A stretch of 64,000 nt of DNA. Origin: Thermomicrobiales bacterium (lineage in GTDB: Bacteria; Chloroflexota; Chloroflexia; Thermomicrobiales; UBA6265). Shown piece after piece: positions 17,537-26,907 of the stretch. The notes beneath the pieces are model-generated. The model was not told the DNA's origin. It saw only the letters and a list, made by a program, of their open reading frames with translations, and did no database searches. The translations under genes and the position numbers were made by a program. The stretch's first letter is position 1; the number at the start of each line of letters is the position of its first letter. The DNA lies in the NCBI GenBank assembly GCA_041390825.1, contig JAWKPF010000007.1, positions 124,001 through 188,000 of the forward strand, read 5' to 3'.

Positions 17537-18415
17537 CTACAGAACGCGAACGCCTGGACCGGCGCCCGCCATGACCTCGTCGGCCAGGGCTTGAAAATCG
17601 AACCGGGGGTATGAACCGAAGACCTTTACGTTCGCCACCCGGCCCAGCCGTTCGAGCGCGTCCACCACCAATGGATCGGTGCGATGTCCCTGAAAATCGA
17701 GCAAGAAGTAGTACTCCCCCAGCCACTCCTTGGTCGGGCGGCTCTCGACCTTGGTCAGCTCGATCTTTCCTTCCGCAAAGGGAGTCAGGGATTCGAGCAA
17801 CGAACCCGGCGCGTTCACATGCAACACAAAGCTGATCGAGGTCTTGTCGTTGCCGGTGGGTGGTGAATCTTCGTTGCGCAAGACGACAAAACGAGTGAAA
17901 TTCGAGCGAATGTCCTGAATGTCATGCGCGATGATCTGCCCACCATAGAGTTCGGCTGCACGGCGCGTGCCGATTGCGGCACGCTGAACATCACCGCTCT
18001 TGACCACGTCTTCCACAGCCGCTGCGGTGCTCAGGGCGGCCACTTGCTCAGCCCTTGGCAACACTCGCTCCAGAAAACGCCGGCACTGCCCCAGTGGTTG
18101 CGGGTGCGTGGTGACGACCTTGATATCGGTGAGGGCGCCTCCCGGTGGTGTAATCAGAAAGTGCCGAACCGGCACCACCACCTCGTCTGCAATCTTGAGG
18201 GGGGTCTCATGGATGAGCAGATCGAGCGTGGTGCTGATCGACCCCTCGATCGAGTTCTCGATCGGGAGCAGCGCCTGATCCGCCAATCCCGTTTCGACCG
18301 CAGCAGTCAACGCCGGAAACGAGTTGAAGGCCAGAAACTCTCCCGACTCGCCGGCGAATGCAATCGCCGCGTCTTCGCTGAACGTCCCGCGCGGACCAAG
18401 GAATGCAGTGATCAT
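17537..18415 (-). CDS. pheA: Prephenate dehydratase
   Basis: The enzyme converts prephenate to phenylpyruvate, the step committed to phenylalanine. The 292-residue protein opens with FLGPRGTFSEDAA, has PIENSIEGS, and the catalytic Thr-Arg-Phe in SNFTRFVVL. A C-terminal ACT domain carries ESRPTKEWLGEYYFLLD, for phenylalanine feedback. The ATG at 18415 follows GGAGGTTGCG, an ideal ribosome site, and was preferred to longer starts. The MqnA-like gene follows closely; no chorismate mutase domain is fused. Confidence 0.95.
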   Translation of the reverse strand: MITAFLGPRGTFSEDAAIAFAGESGEFLAFNSFPALTAAVETGLADQALLPIENSIEGSISTTLDLLIHETPLKIADEVVVPVRHFLITPPGGALTDIKVVTTHPQPLGQCRRFLERVLPRAEQVAALSTAAAVEDVVKSGDVQRAAIGTRRAAELYGGQIIAHDIQDIRSNFTRFVVLRNEDSPPTGNDKTSISFVLHVNAPGSLLESLTPFAEGKIELTKVESRPTKEWLGEYYFLLDFQGHRTDPLVVDALERLGRVANVKVFGSYPRFDFQALADEVMAGAGPGVRVL

Positions 18416-18494
18416 CGCAACCTCCATCGTGCGCAACAGTACGCGCGGTTGCGCATCCCGTCCAACGTCATTCCGCGACACCTATACTCCCGCC

Positions 18495-19136
18495 ATGGCG
18501 AAACGAAAACACTCCGCACCATCTCCGAAGCCAGGTCGCCCGCCAGCGAAGCCGGACGGACCGCGTCTCTTCATCGCGGCTCCGTTGCCACCGACCGTGA
18601 CCGATCAGCTCGGTCATCTCATCGACGATCTTTCCAGCCGTGATCTGCCGGTGCGCTGGACAGCGCCAAGCGGTTTCCATCTGACCCTGCACTTTATCGG
18701 CGAAGTACCGCAAGAACGCGCGGAGCTCATCCGGTTGTCGTTTGCCAACCTCTCGCTCCGGACCGGGCCAATCCGGGTGCGCACCGGGTCACTGGGGGCG
18801 TTCCCGAACGAAAAGCGTCCACGCGTGATCTGGATCGGTCTTGAAGGGCAAACTGACAAGCTGGAGGCAGCGCGCGCCGAGGTTGGAGCGATGCTCGCAC
18901 GGTTGAACGTCGACGTCGAAGGCGGCGCATTCAAACCGCACCTGACGTTGGGTCGGGCACGCGACTCCGTCGACCAGCTCTTCTCGTACCAGCTCGGCGA
19001 GGCATTTTCGTCCCCGAGCGTGCGGGAGATCATCTCCTCGAAGGTCGAGTTCACGATTTCGGAGCTCGTCCTGTTCCGCAGCCACCTGGAGAAGGCTGGC
19101 GCACGTTACGAGGAACTCGCCAGTATTCGATTCTAG
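18495..19136 (+). CDS. thpR: RNA 2',3'-cyclic phosphodiesterase (2H/LigT family)
   Basis: The 213-residue protein has the two HxTx motifs of the 2H phosphoesterases: HLTLHF (about residue 60) and HLTLGR (about residue 150), spaced as usual. ThpR/LigT opens 2',3'-cyclic phosphates or joins 2'-5' ends of RNA. The start ATG 18495 follows a CCGCC-rich gap; the first 25 residues are a basic Lys/Arg/Pro-rich extension. The gene is divergent from pheA and stands alone before prfA. Confidence 0.9.
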   Translation: MAKRKHSAPSPKPGRPPAKPDGPRLFIAAPLPPTVTDQLGHLIDDLSSRDLPVRWTAPSGFHLTLHFIGEVPQERAELIRLSFANLSLRTGPIRVRTGSLGAFPNEKRPRVIWIGLEGQTDKLEAARAEVGAMLARLNVDVEGGAFKPHLTLGRARDSVDQLFSYQLGEAFSSPSVREIISSKVEFTISELVLFRSHLEKAGARYEELASIRF

Positions 19137-19332
19137 GCCGCCTCATTCATCGTGGGTTGTCCTGTTTCCAGGACAGGCAACACCAGACCTCTGTCGCTGC
19201 AATCGAGCGAGACCGCCCAACGGCGGAGGACGGCGGCCCGGACGACCCTTCATCGGGTAAAATGGACTGCTGCGCGACGCGATTCGATCGAGCCGTCCGC
19301 ACTGTTCCAACCATCGCACCAGGATCGCATCG

Positions 19333-20436
19333 ATGAGCAAACTCATGGACACACTCGGCGAAATCAATCGCCGATATCAAGAGCTCGACGAGCTTTTCGC
19401 CGACCCTGCCATCGCCACCGATCCCGCGCGCCTGCAAGAGATCGGCCGCGAACGAGCAGAGCTGGAAGAGATCGTCAGCACGTACAACGAATTCGAAGCC
19501 ACCGAATCGGCCATCGCCGATGCGGAGTTGCTGGCGTCAGACTCTGATCCGGAGATGGCCTCCATGGCCGCTGAGGAGATGCGCACGCTCAAAGAGCAGC
19601 AAAGCGTGCTGATGAACCGGATCAAGGCGCTGCTCGTGCCGAAAGACCCGAACGACGCAAAGAACGTCATCGTCGAGGTACGCGCCGGCACTGGAGGAGA
19701 CGAAGCGGCCCTCTTCGCCGCCGATCTCTTCCGCATGTACGCCCGCTATGCCGAACGCCAGCGCTGGAAAGTGGAGATCCTTTCCGCGACCGAAACCGAT
19801 GGCGGCGGATATCGCGAGATCATCTTCCAGGTGACCGGCAAGAACGCGTATAGCTTCTTGCGCTACGAATCCGGCGTGCACCGCGTGCAACGCGTACCGG
19901 CGACCGAGAGCCAGGGACGCATCCACACGTCCACCGCAAGCGTGGCGGTCCTTCCCGAAGCGGAAGAAGTCGACATCCAAATCTCGGAAAACGATCTGCG
20001 CATCGACGTCTATCGCTCCTCCGGCAACGGCGGTCAAAGCGTCAACACAACCGACTCGGCGGTACGCATCACACACATTCCGACCGGGTTGGTCGTTGCG
20101 TGCCAGGACGAGCGCAGCCAGCTCAAGAACAAACTGAAAGCGATGACCATTCTCCGCTCCCGGCTCTACGAAACCGAACAGGAGCGGCTGGCCGCCGAAC
20201 GAGGTGACGCACGCAAGTCGCAAATCGGCAGCGCCGAGCGAAGCGAAAAGATCCGCACCTACAACTACCCGCAGGACCGCATTTCCGACCATCGCATCAA
20301 GATGAATCTGAGCAATATTCCTGGCGTGATGGACGGGCAGATCGATACCCTCGTGCAGGAGCTGCGAGCGGCCGACGAGGCACAGCGGCTCGCCGAAGCC
20401 GGTCTCGAGGACGAACACGCGGTCGTCGCGGCGTAG
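19333..20436 (+). CDS. prfA: Peptide chain release factor 1
   Basis: RF1 recognises UAA and UAG. The 367-residue product has RVPATESQGRIHTS, where PAT matches the RF1 P-x-T anticodon motif rather than the RF2 SPF, and the GGQ motif in SSGNGGQSVNTTD, which is the target of PrmC. The prmC gene begins 24 bases downstream, the usual neighbour. No frameshift is present (that feature belongs to RF2). Confidence 0.96.
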   Translation: MSKLMDTLGEINRRYQELDELFADPAIATDPARLQEIGRERAELEEIVSTYNEFEATESAIADAELLASDSDPEMASMAAEEMRTLKEQQSVLMNRIKALLVPKDPNDAKNVIVEVRAGTGGDEAALFAADLFRMYARYAERQRWKVEILSATETDGGGYREIIFQVTGKNAYSFLRYESGVHRVQRVPATESQGRIHTSTASVAVLPEAEEVDIQISENDLRIDVYRSSGNGGQSVNTTDSAVRITHIPTGLVVACQDERSQLKNKLKAMTILRSRLYETEQERLAAERGDARKSQIGSAERSEKIRTYNYPQDRISDHRIKMNLSNIPGVMDGQIDTLVQELRAADEAQRLAEAGLEDEHAVVAA

Positions 20437-20460
20437 TTTCGTCAGTCACGTACGTCACGC

Positions 20461-21348
20461 ATGACAGAGCCGAGACCGGAACCTACGGTCGGCCAAACGA
20501 TCTCGTCTGCCACGTCAGAACTACGTGCGGCCGGAATCGCTTCACCACGCCTCGACGCCGAGGTGCTGCTCTGCTCGGTTCTGCGCCGAACGCGAACCCA
20601 GCTGGCGATCGATCCTGAGATCGTTCTGACGCCTGACCAACAGGAAGCGTTCCGGTCTTCGATCCGACGTCGCTTGCAGGGCGAGTCGGTTGCCTATATC
20701 ACTGGCACACGCGAGTTCATGGGGCACAACTTCCATGTTGGTCCCGGGGTGCTCGTTCCTCGCCCGGAAACCGAACTGCTGGTGGAGCGAGCAGTGGCCG
20801 TGATCGACCGGCTGTGGCGCGGTGTTCCGATTCGCGTGCTCGACCTCTGCACTGGCAGCGGCGCCATTGCGTTGTCTTTGGCGTTGCTGACGGACCCGGC
20901 ACTGGTGTCGATCACCGGGTGCGACATTTCGACAGATGCCCTGGCGTACGCAAAGGGCAATCGTCAGGAGCTTGGACTTAGCGCCCGTGTCGAACTGGTG
21001 GAGGGAGATCTCCTCTCCTGGACGCGGGGGCCGTGGGACGTGATCCTCACCAACCCGCCGTATCTCACTCCAACACAAGTCGACGGCAATCCGGATCTGG
21101 CAGCGGAACCACGATTGGCGCTCGACGGCGGGCCCGGCGGCCTGAAGGTGATCGAACGCATCCTCGATCAGTCAGCGGCCAGGGTAGCTCAGCAGTTTGC
21201 GATGATGATCGAGATCGACCCGAGTCAGGCATCTACGGTCGCCTCGCTTGCGGGCGCGCGCTTTCCGGGCGCGCGTGTCATGATCGTGGACGATCTATCT
21301 GGCCGCGCCAGGTTCGTTTCGATCGAGCGACAGGAGTCCCCGTCATGA
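20461..21348 (+). CDS. prmC: Release factor glutamine methyltransferase PrmC
   Basis: PrmC methylates the Gln of GGQ in release factors. The 295-residue protein has a helical N-terminal domain, the SAM-binding VLDLCTGSGAIALSLA and the catalytic NPPY in ILTNPPYLTP. It follows prfA by 24 bases, and its stop overlaps the ATG of the sulfite-oxidase-like gene (ATGA), so the three genes form one operon. The overlap is intriguing because the third gene has no link to translation. Confidence 0.95.
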   Translation: MTEPRPEPTVGQTISSATSELRAAGIASPRLDAEVLLCSVLRRTRTQLAIDPEIVLTPDQQEAFRSSIRRRLQGESVAYITGTREFMGHNFHVGPGVLVPRPETELLVERAVAVIDRLWRGVPIRVLDLCTGSGAIALSLALLTDPALVSITGCDISTDALAYAKGNRQELGLSARVELVEGDLLSWTRGPWDVILTNPPYLTPTQVDGNPDLAAEPRLALDGGPGGLKVIERILDQSAARVAQQFAMMIEIDPSQASTVASLAGARFPGARVMIVDDLSGRARFVSIERQESPS

Positions 21349-22361
21349 CGATTGCCGGAAAAGACGCACGCCTGACACCCTATGGCCAAACCAACCTCGG
21401 CATGGACCTCGGACTCATCGATGGCCTCTACGTGCCCAACGAGCTCTTTTTCGTTCGATCGAATGGCGCGATTCCGGGCATCGATCCAACGAGTTGGCGC
21501 TTGACGATCGACGGAGAAGTTGCGGTGCCGGCGGAGTTTTCCCTGTCCGATCTCGAACAAATGCCACAGGTCGAGCTTCCCGCGTTCCTGGAATGCACCG
21601 GGAACGGGCGATCGCGTTTCGATCCAGTCGCTGAGGGAACGACCTGGAAGAACGACGCGGCCGGAAACGCTATTTGGGGCGGCGTTCGGCTTCGCGAACT
21701 GCTGGACGCCGTCCAACCGACCGAAGCTGGAGTCGAGGTCGTCTCCCAGGGCGGCGATCTCGAGACAATGCAACGCGGGCTGCCGCTCAGCGTGGCACTG
21801 CAACCGAGCACCCTGATCGCGCTGCGCATGAATGGGGACCCGTTGCCAGTGGCGCATGGCGCCCCGGCGCGTCTGCTGGTGCCGGGATGGGCAGGGATCG
21901 CGTCAACGAAATGGTTGACCAGGTTGACGGTCAGCGATCGCCCGTTCACCGGACCGTTCCAGGGCGATCTCTATGTGATCTACGATGCCGACGGCGTGCC
22001 CATTCAGCCGGTGCGCGAGATGCCAGTCAAGTCGGTGATCGCGAATCCAACCGATGGGGCTGTCATGCCCGGGAACGGTATTGCCTACGGGTATGCCTGG
22101 TCTGGTCATGGAGGCATCGAGACAGTCGAAACCAGCTTCGACGGCGGCGATAGCTGGCAACCCGCGACCATCGCTCAGGAAGCCGGTCCCTACTCCTGGG
22201 TGCGGTGGGAGCAATCGTTAGCCCTTCCGCCAGGAACGCACGAGCTCTGTGCCAGGGCAACCGACCGGCGCGGGCTGACGCAGCCCTGGAAAGCACTCTG
22301 GAACCAGAAGGGTTACTTCATGAACGAAATCCAGCGAGTGACCTTTTCGATCGAGGAATAG
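21345..22361 (+). CDS. Sulfite-oxidase-family molybdoenzyme
   Basis: The 338-residue protein resembles sulfite oxidase and related molybdopterin enzymes: FFVRSNGAIPGIDP-type start, SLSDLEQMPQVELPAFLECTGNGR, whose Cys is the expected molybdenum ligand, GGVRLRELLD, and the C-terminal Ig-like dimerisation region beginning VKSVIANPTDGA. No signal peptide is visible, so a cytoplasmic location is possible, unlike periplasmic sulfite dehydrogenases. It starts in an ATGA overlap with prmC. moeA and moaD-moaE, needed for its cofactor, lie upstream on the same strand. The substrate is unproven. Confidence 0.88.
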   Translation: MTIAGKDARLTPYGQTNLGMDLGLIDGLYVPNELFFVRSNGAIPGIDPTSWRLTIDGEVAVPAEFSLSDLEQMPQVELPAFLECTGNGRSRFDPVAEGTTWKNDAAGNAIWGGVRLRELLDAVQPTEAGVEVVSQGGDLETMQRGLPLSVALQPSTLIALRMNGDPLPVAHGAPARLLVPGWAGIASTKWLTRLTVSDRPFTGPFQGDLYVIYDADGVPIQPVREMPVKSVIANPTDGAVMPGNGIAYGYAWSGHGGIETVETSFDGGDSWQPATIAQEAGPYSWVRWEQSLALPPGTHELCARATDRRGLTQPWKALWNQKGYFMNEIQRVTFSIEE

Positions 22362-22368
22362 ACTGGCC

Positions 22369-22788
22369 ATGGGCGTGATTCACCATCTCGACAGCGACGG
22401 TATCGAGGCACTGCTTGCGGGTTCGATCGTCGGCCGAATTGCCTGCAACCAGCCTGGCGAGCGACCGTACCTGGTTCCACTCGCCTACGCGTACGACGGC
22501 GATTCGATCTATGCGGTCAGCGGACCCGGCCGCAAGCTGGACCTGATGCGGTCCGACCCGCGGGTCTCGTTCGAGGTGGACCGCGTCGAGCAATCAGATC
22601 GGTGGCAGAGTGTGGTCGCAGAAGCAACGTTCGAAGAGATTGCCGATCCCGACGAGGTGCAACTCGCCGTTGCCCTGGTCGAACGAGCCACAGGTGTCCC
22701 GGTCGTGATGGGCGCCCATTCAGTGGTCTTCCGGTTGCGAATCACCGCCCGTTCGGGGCGATATGAGCTACCCGACGATCTCACGTAG
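22369..22788 (+). CDS. Pyridoxamine 5'-phosphate oxidase-like flavin-binding protein
   Basis: This 139-residue protein fits the FMN-binding split-barrel family: an N-terminal helix (SDGIEALLAGSIVGRIAC), PYLVPLAYAYDGDSIY, GRKLDLMRSDPRVSFEVD and WQSVVAEATFEEI. Such proteins include NimA-type nitroreductases and F420/FMN-dependent reductases. The start is 7 bases after the preceding stop, so it probably belongs to the prfA operon. No substrate can be read. Confidence 0.85.
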   Translation: MGVIHHLDSDGIEALLAGSIVGRIACNQPGERPYLVPLAYAYDGDSIYAVSGPGRKLDLMRSDPRVSFEVDRVEQSDRWQSVVAEATFEEIADPDEVQLAVALVERATGVPVVMGAHSVVFRLRITARSGRYELPDDLT

Positions 22789-22881
22789 CTCTCTCCGAGA
22801 TTGAAACTCGATTTCAGCTATCCTCACGGTTCCAGCACCAACGATGTGTGCCTGGAATCGAGCGTGCAGTGAGGAGGAATC

Positions 22882-23706
22882 ATGGCGGGCGGGAACTGGT
22901 TGCAGGAAATGACAGGCGAAACCAAGTCGATCATCGGCATGGTCCATCTGCCAGCGCTCCCCGGCACACCGCTCTACGAGGAATCGACCGGCATGACCGG
23001 CATTCGCGAATGGGTCAAGCGCGACCTGGACGCGCTTCAGGCTGGCGGCATCGATGCGGTCATGTTCTGCAATGAGAACGACCGCCCATATCGTCTCGAT
23101 TCGGATTTTGCCTCGGTTGCCGCGATGGCAGACACCGTTGCTTCCATGCGCGGTGAACTCTCGGTGCCATTCGGCGTCAACGTTCTCTGGGACCCGAACG
23201 CTACATTGGCGGTGGCGGCGGCCACCGGCGCCTCGTTCTGTCGCGAAATCTTCACGGGAGCCTTTGCCGGCGACTTCGGACTCTGGATTCGATCCGCGGG
23301 CGATGCCTGGCGATACCGTCGCCAGATCGGCGCGCAGAATGTCAAGATGATCTTCAATATCAATGCCGAGTTCGCCGCGCCGGTTGCCCCGCGGCCGATC
23401 GCGGAAACTGCCAAGTCGGTCGTCTTCTCTTCCTCGCCCGATGCAATCTGCGTCTCCGGACCGATCACCAGCCAGCCCGCCAATGCGTCGGCGATGGCCG
23501 AGGTGGCGGCCGCCATTGCAGGGACCGGGGTGCCGCTGCTGGTCAACACCGGGTTCAAGGTGGCGAATGCCGCCGAACTGCTGCAATACGCCGATGGCGC
23601 GATCGTCGGTTCGAGCCTGAAGGTCGACGGTATTACCTGGAATCCAGTCGATGGCGCGCGGGTGAAGGCGCTGATGGCCGAAGTGCGCTCGGCGACAGCG
23701 AGCTAG
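22882..23706 (+). CDS. BtpA/SgcQ-family protein
   Basis: The 274-residue product matches the BtpA/SgcQ family, TIM-barrel proteins seen in sugar-phosphate or photosystem contexts: IIGMVHLPALPGTPLYE at the N-terminus, QAGGIDAVMFCNEND, and VPLLVNTGFKVANAAELL with GAIVGSSLKVDG near the end. An AGGAGG site precedes the ATG. In this position, just before an FGGY kinase and ABC sugar transporter, it likely acts in sugar catabolism (SgcQ lies in an E. coli sugar operon); the reaction is unknown. Confidence 0.85.
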   Translation: MAGGNWLQEMTGETKSIIGMVHLPALPGTPLYEESTGMTGIREWVKRDLDALQAGGIDAVMFCNENDRPYRLDSDFASVAAMADTVASMRGELSVPFGVNVLWDPNATLAVAAATGASFCREIFTGAFAGDFGLWIRSAGDAWRYRRQIGAQNVKMIFNINAEFAAPVAPRPIAETAKSVVFSSSPDAICVSGPITSQPANASAMAEVAAAIAGTGVPLLVNTGFKVANAAELLQYADGAIVGSSLKVDGITWNPVDGARVKALMAEVRSATAS

Positions 23707-23710
23707 CCGG

Positions 23711-25216
23711 GTGAAACATCAGGCCATTGGAGTCGATATCGGCACCACCGGTGTCAAGGCAGCGCTGATCTCTATCGACGGCCGGATTCTGGCCGATGCC
23801 ACCGTCGAGCACGATCTGCACTCCCCGCACGCCGGTTGGGCCGAGGAGGACCCGGGCGACTGGATTGCCGGCGCGGCAAAGGCGTTGCGCCAGCTGGCAA
23901 TGTCGCCGGAGATCGATCGGGACGGGATTGCCGCCATCGGAGTCAGCGGCATGGTCCCGGCGATGGTGCTGTTGGACGAAACCGGTCAGCCGGTGCGTCC
24001 GGCGATTCAGCAGAACGACGCCCGCGCAATCGAAGAAGTGGCCGAACTGGGCACGCGCATCGATCAGGATCGACTCTATCGCCTCACCGGCGGATACACC
24101 AATCAGCAACACATCGCGCCTCGGCTGCTTTGGGTGCAACGTCACGAACCGGACGCATGGGCGCGCACCCGGACCGTGCTGGGTTCCTATGACCTGGTGA
24201 CCGCCTGGCTCTGCGGCGCGCCGCCGGCAGCCTGCAGCCTGGAGCTCAACTGGGCAGTGGAATCCGGACTCTACGATTTCCGGGAGCGTCGCTGGGTGCC
24301 CGATTTGCTGGACGCCGTCCAACTCGATCTGTCCTATTTTCCACCGGTGCATGACCCGACCGATGTCGTTGGATCGCTCGGTCCGGACGCTGCCGAGGCG
24401 ACCGGCTTGCCAACAGGGATTCCGGTGGTGGCGGGCAGCGCCGACCATATCGCCTCCGCATTGGCGGCCGCGCTGCGCGAGGATGGTGACACGCTGATCA
24501 AGTTCGGCGGCGCAGGCGACATTCTCTACTGCTCAGCCAAGCCGATCACCCATCCGTCGCTGTTCATCGACGCGCATGACATTCCCGGGAAATACCTGCT
24601 CAATGGCTGCATGGCGGCCAGCGGGTCGCTCGTGAAGTGGTACGTGACGGAAATCCTCGGCCTCGACACCGCCAAGGCCACGCTGCAGGAACTCGACCGT
24701 GAGGCGGCGGAAGTTCCCCCTGGCTCTGGAGGAGTCACCATCCTCCCCTATTTCCTCGGTGAGAAGACGCCGATCATGGATCCTCGAGCGCGTGGTGTTA
24801 TCTTCGGGCTCGACCTTTCCCACTCCCGCGCGCACATCTTTCGCGCGACGTTGGAGGCGGTCATGTATGGGTTCCGCCATCACGTCGATGTGCTTCGCGA
24901 TGCTGGGCTCGAACCAACCCGCTACATGGCAACCAATGGCGGCGTGAGCAGCTCGCTTTGGCGCCAGATCGCGGCCGACGTGCTTAACGAGCCGATCACC
25001 TCGTTCCGCAATCATCCGGGTTCCGTATTGGGCGTTGCGTTTGTGGCGGGAATGGCCGGGGGACTCTTTTCCGGTTGGGACGAGATCGACCGCTTCCTGG
25101 CGGATCGTTACGTCAACGATCCGAGCGCCCAGGCAGCCGAGGCATACGACCGCGGCTACCAGATTTATCGAGACTTGTATCGGCGCTTACAGACGCTGTT
25201 TCCTGAAATCGACTAA
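23711..25216 (+). CDS. FGGY-family sugar kinase (xylulokinase-like)
   Basis: The 501-residue protein has the FGGY N-terminal IGVDIGTTGVKAALISIDG, AGWAEEDPGDW, and the central GAGDIL region and MATNGGVSSSLWRQI of the C-terminal domain. Length and pattern match xylulokinase. The catalytic Asp region is in the QQNDAR segment. The start is GTG at 23711, five bases beyond the BtpA/SgcQ stop. It would phosphorylate the sugar delivered by the neighbouring ABC importer; xylulose, ribulose or another ketose all remain possible. Confidence 0.85.
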   Translation: MKHQAIGVDIGTTGVKAALISIDGRILADATVEHDLHSPHAGWAEEDPGDWIAGAAKALRQLAMSPEIDRDGIAAIGVSGMVPAMVLLDETGQPVRPAIQQNDARAIEEVAELGTRIDQDRLYRLTGGYTNQQHIAPRLLWVQRHEPDAWARTRTVLGSYDLVTAWLCGAPPAACSLELNWAVESGLYDFRERRWVPDLLDAVQLDLSYFPPVHDPTDVVGSLGPDAAEATGLPTGIPVVAGSADHIASALAAALREDGDTLIKFGGAGDILYCSAKPITHPSLFIDAHDIPGKYLLNGCMAASGSLVKWYVTEILGLDTAKATLQELDREAAEVPPGSGGVTILPYFLGEKTPIMDPRARGVIFGLDLSHSRAHIFRATLEAVMYGFRHHVDVLRDAGLEPTRYMATNGGVSSSLWRQIAADVLNEPITSFRNHPGSVLGVAFVAGMAGGLFSGWDEIDRFLADRYVNDPSAQAAEAYDRGYQIYRDLYRRLQTLFPEID

Positions 25217-25251
25217 CTTTTTGGGCCAATAGCACAAGACCCTGCCCAAAC

Positions 25252-25280
25252 TTGACGCATTTTTGCGTTGCGAGTACAAC
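25252..25280 (+). promoter_or_regulatory. Candidate sigma-70-type promoter for sugar ABC transporter
   Basis: TTGACG (25252-25257) and TACAAC (25275-25280) are separated by 17 bases, matching 5/6 and 4/6 of the consensus hexamers. It lies in the 207-base gap after the kinase gene and upstream of the binding-protein gene, giving an untranslated leader of roughly 130 bases. Confidence 0.4.
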
Positions 25281-25318
25281 CAACACAGTGGCCCAACCGT
25301 GTCGATGGATGAAATTCA

Positions 25319-25335
25319 CACTCGAACGACGAGTG
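25319..25335. promoter_or_regulatory. Perfect inverted repeat upstream of sugar-binding protein, candidate operator
   Basis: CACTCG-AACGA-CGAGTG is a perfect 6-bp inverted repeat with 5-base spacing in the leader, about 40 bases beyond the candidate -10. Position and size suit a repressor site, but it could also be a weak RNA hairpin. No regulator gene of the LacI or GntR type lies beside it. Confidence 0.35.
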
Positions 25336-25423
25336 ACCGACCCATGACATCACCTGGGACCAGCGCGCAATCGTCTGCGCGCGACATTTCGATAGCGTGT
25401 TCGTTTTCTACAAGGAGGTACTC

Positions 25424-26857
25424 GTGACAAACGCAAATGATCGACGCCAGAAGTCGATCGAGCTCCTGCGCGACTATATGGCTGGTCGAATCGACCGCCG
25501 CCAGTTGCTGAAGAGCGCGGCGGCCGCCGGCGCGCTCTTGCCGGTACTCAGCATCATGCGCGGCGCAGCTCCCGCGTACGCACAGGATGCATCCCCGGCT
25601 GCCGACGCCGCGGCGGGCAGCACGATTGTCGTGCCGGCCGATATCCGCACCGACCTTTCGGGCGCGACGATCGCCTGGATGGGCCCCAGCGCAGCCGACC
25701 CCGACCTGGCCTGGAACGAGGCAGCGATTGCCGCGTTCTCCGAGGCCACTGGAATTACGGTCAATCTCGTCCATGGTGAGAATCAAACCGACGCGCGCCT
25801 GCAGGCGATGCGCCAGCAATTCGCCGCGCAGGCCTCGGACATCGATGCGTACCAGATCGATATCATCTGGCCAGGTGTCGTAGCCGAGCACGCTGTGCCG
25901 CTCCAGGATGCGCTTGGAGACCGAGCAGAATCCTTCTTCCCTGGCATCATCGCGGCGAACACCGTCGATGGCAACCTGGTAGGCATCCCCTGGTTCACTG
26001 ACGCGGGCTTGCTGTACTACCGCACCGATCTGCTCGAGAAGTACGGTGTCGAACCGCCGGCCACCTGGTCCGATCTCGAGGCAGCTGCCCAGACCATCCA
26101 GGACGGCGAAAAGGCCGACAAGCCGGACTTCACCGGATACGTCTGGCAGGGCAAAGCCTACGAGGGACTCACGTGCAACGGCGTCGAATGGCTCGTCTCG
26201 CAGGGTGGCGGCACGATCATCGATACGGACCGCAACGTGACCATCAACAACGAAGCCGCAATTGCCGCAATGGAACGGGCCGCTGGATGGGTGAACGGAA
26301 TCTCACCTGAGGGCGTGACGACCTACACCGAAACCGAGACCTTCAATGTCTGGGTTGCCGGTAATGCTGCCTTCGCCCGCAACTGGCCGTACATGTACTC
26401 CGGTAGCCAGGAGAGCGAGGCGACGGCAGGCAAAGTCGGCGTCTCGCCGCTCCCGAAGGGCGACGGCGCCGAAGACACCAGCGCGGCCACCCTGGGCGGA
26501 TGGCAAATGATGGTGTCCAAGTACTCGAAGAACCAGGATGCCGCCATCGAGTTCGTCAAGTACATGACGAGCCCCGAGCTGCAGACCTCGTACGCGATCG
26601 AGCGGTCGCATCTTCCAACCATCCCTGCAGTCTATGACGACCCAGCGGTGGCAGAGGCCAGCGAGTTCATTCCTCGCCTGAAGCCGGTCTTCGAGGCCGC
26701 TGTCGGCCGCCCTTCGGCCCAGACCGGCGATCTCTATCCAGAGCTTTCCACCATCTTCTATCAGCAGCTCAACCAGGTGCTCTCCGGCTCCAAGTCGGCC
26801 GCTGACGCTGCTGCGCAGATGGAAGAGGACATGAACGCCGTCTTCGAGGACGCATAA
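25424..26857 (+). CDS. ABC sugar transporter substrate-binding protein
   Basis: The 477-residue extracellular binding protein starts at GTG 25424, which has AAGGAGG 6-12 bases upstream. Residues about 28-50 have a twin-arginine-like signal (DRRQLLKSAAAAGALLPVL) ending AYAQ. The mature part is a family 1 solute-binding protein: IPWFTDAGLLYYRTDLLEKYG and TLGGWQMMVSKYSKN. It captures a sugar or sugar oligomer for the two permeases downstream. A strong hairpin follows the gene, which may raise its expression over the permeases. Confidence 0.92.
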   Translation: MTNANDRRQKSIELLRDYMAGRIDRRQLLKSAAAAGALLPVLSIMRGAAPAYAQDASPAADAAAGSTIVVPADIRTDLSGATIAWMGPSAADPDLAWNEAAIAAFSEATGITVNLVHGENQTDARLQAMRQQFAAQASDIDAYQIDIIWPGVVAEHAVPLQDALGDRAESFFPGIIAANTVDGNLVGIPWFTDAGLLYYRTDLLEKYGVEPPATWSDLEAAAQTIQDGEKADKPDFTGYVWQGKAYEGLTCNGVEWLVSQGGGTIIDTDRNVTINNEAAIAAMERAAGWVNGISPEGVTTYTETETFNVWVAGNAAFARNWPYMYSGSQESEATAGKVGVSPLPKGDGAEDTSAATLGGWQMMVSKYSKNQDAAIEFVKYMTSPELQTSYAIERSHLPTIPAVYDDPAVAEASEFIPRLKPVFEAAVGRPSAQTGDLYPELSTIFYQQLNQVLSGSKSAADAAAQMEEDMNAVFEDA

Positions 26858-26907
26858 ACTTCGGCACCGGTCCGGTGCGCACTAACGGACCATCGAATCG
26901 AAAGCAA

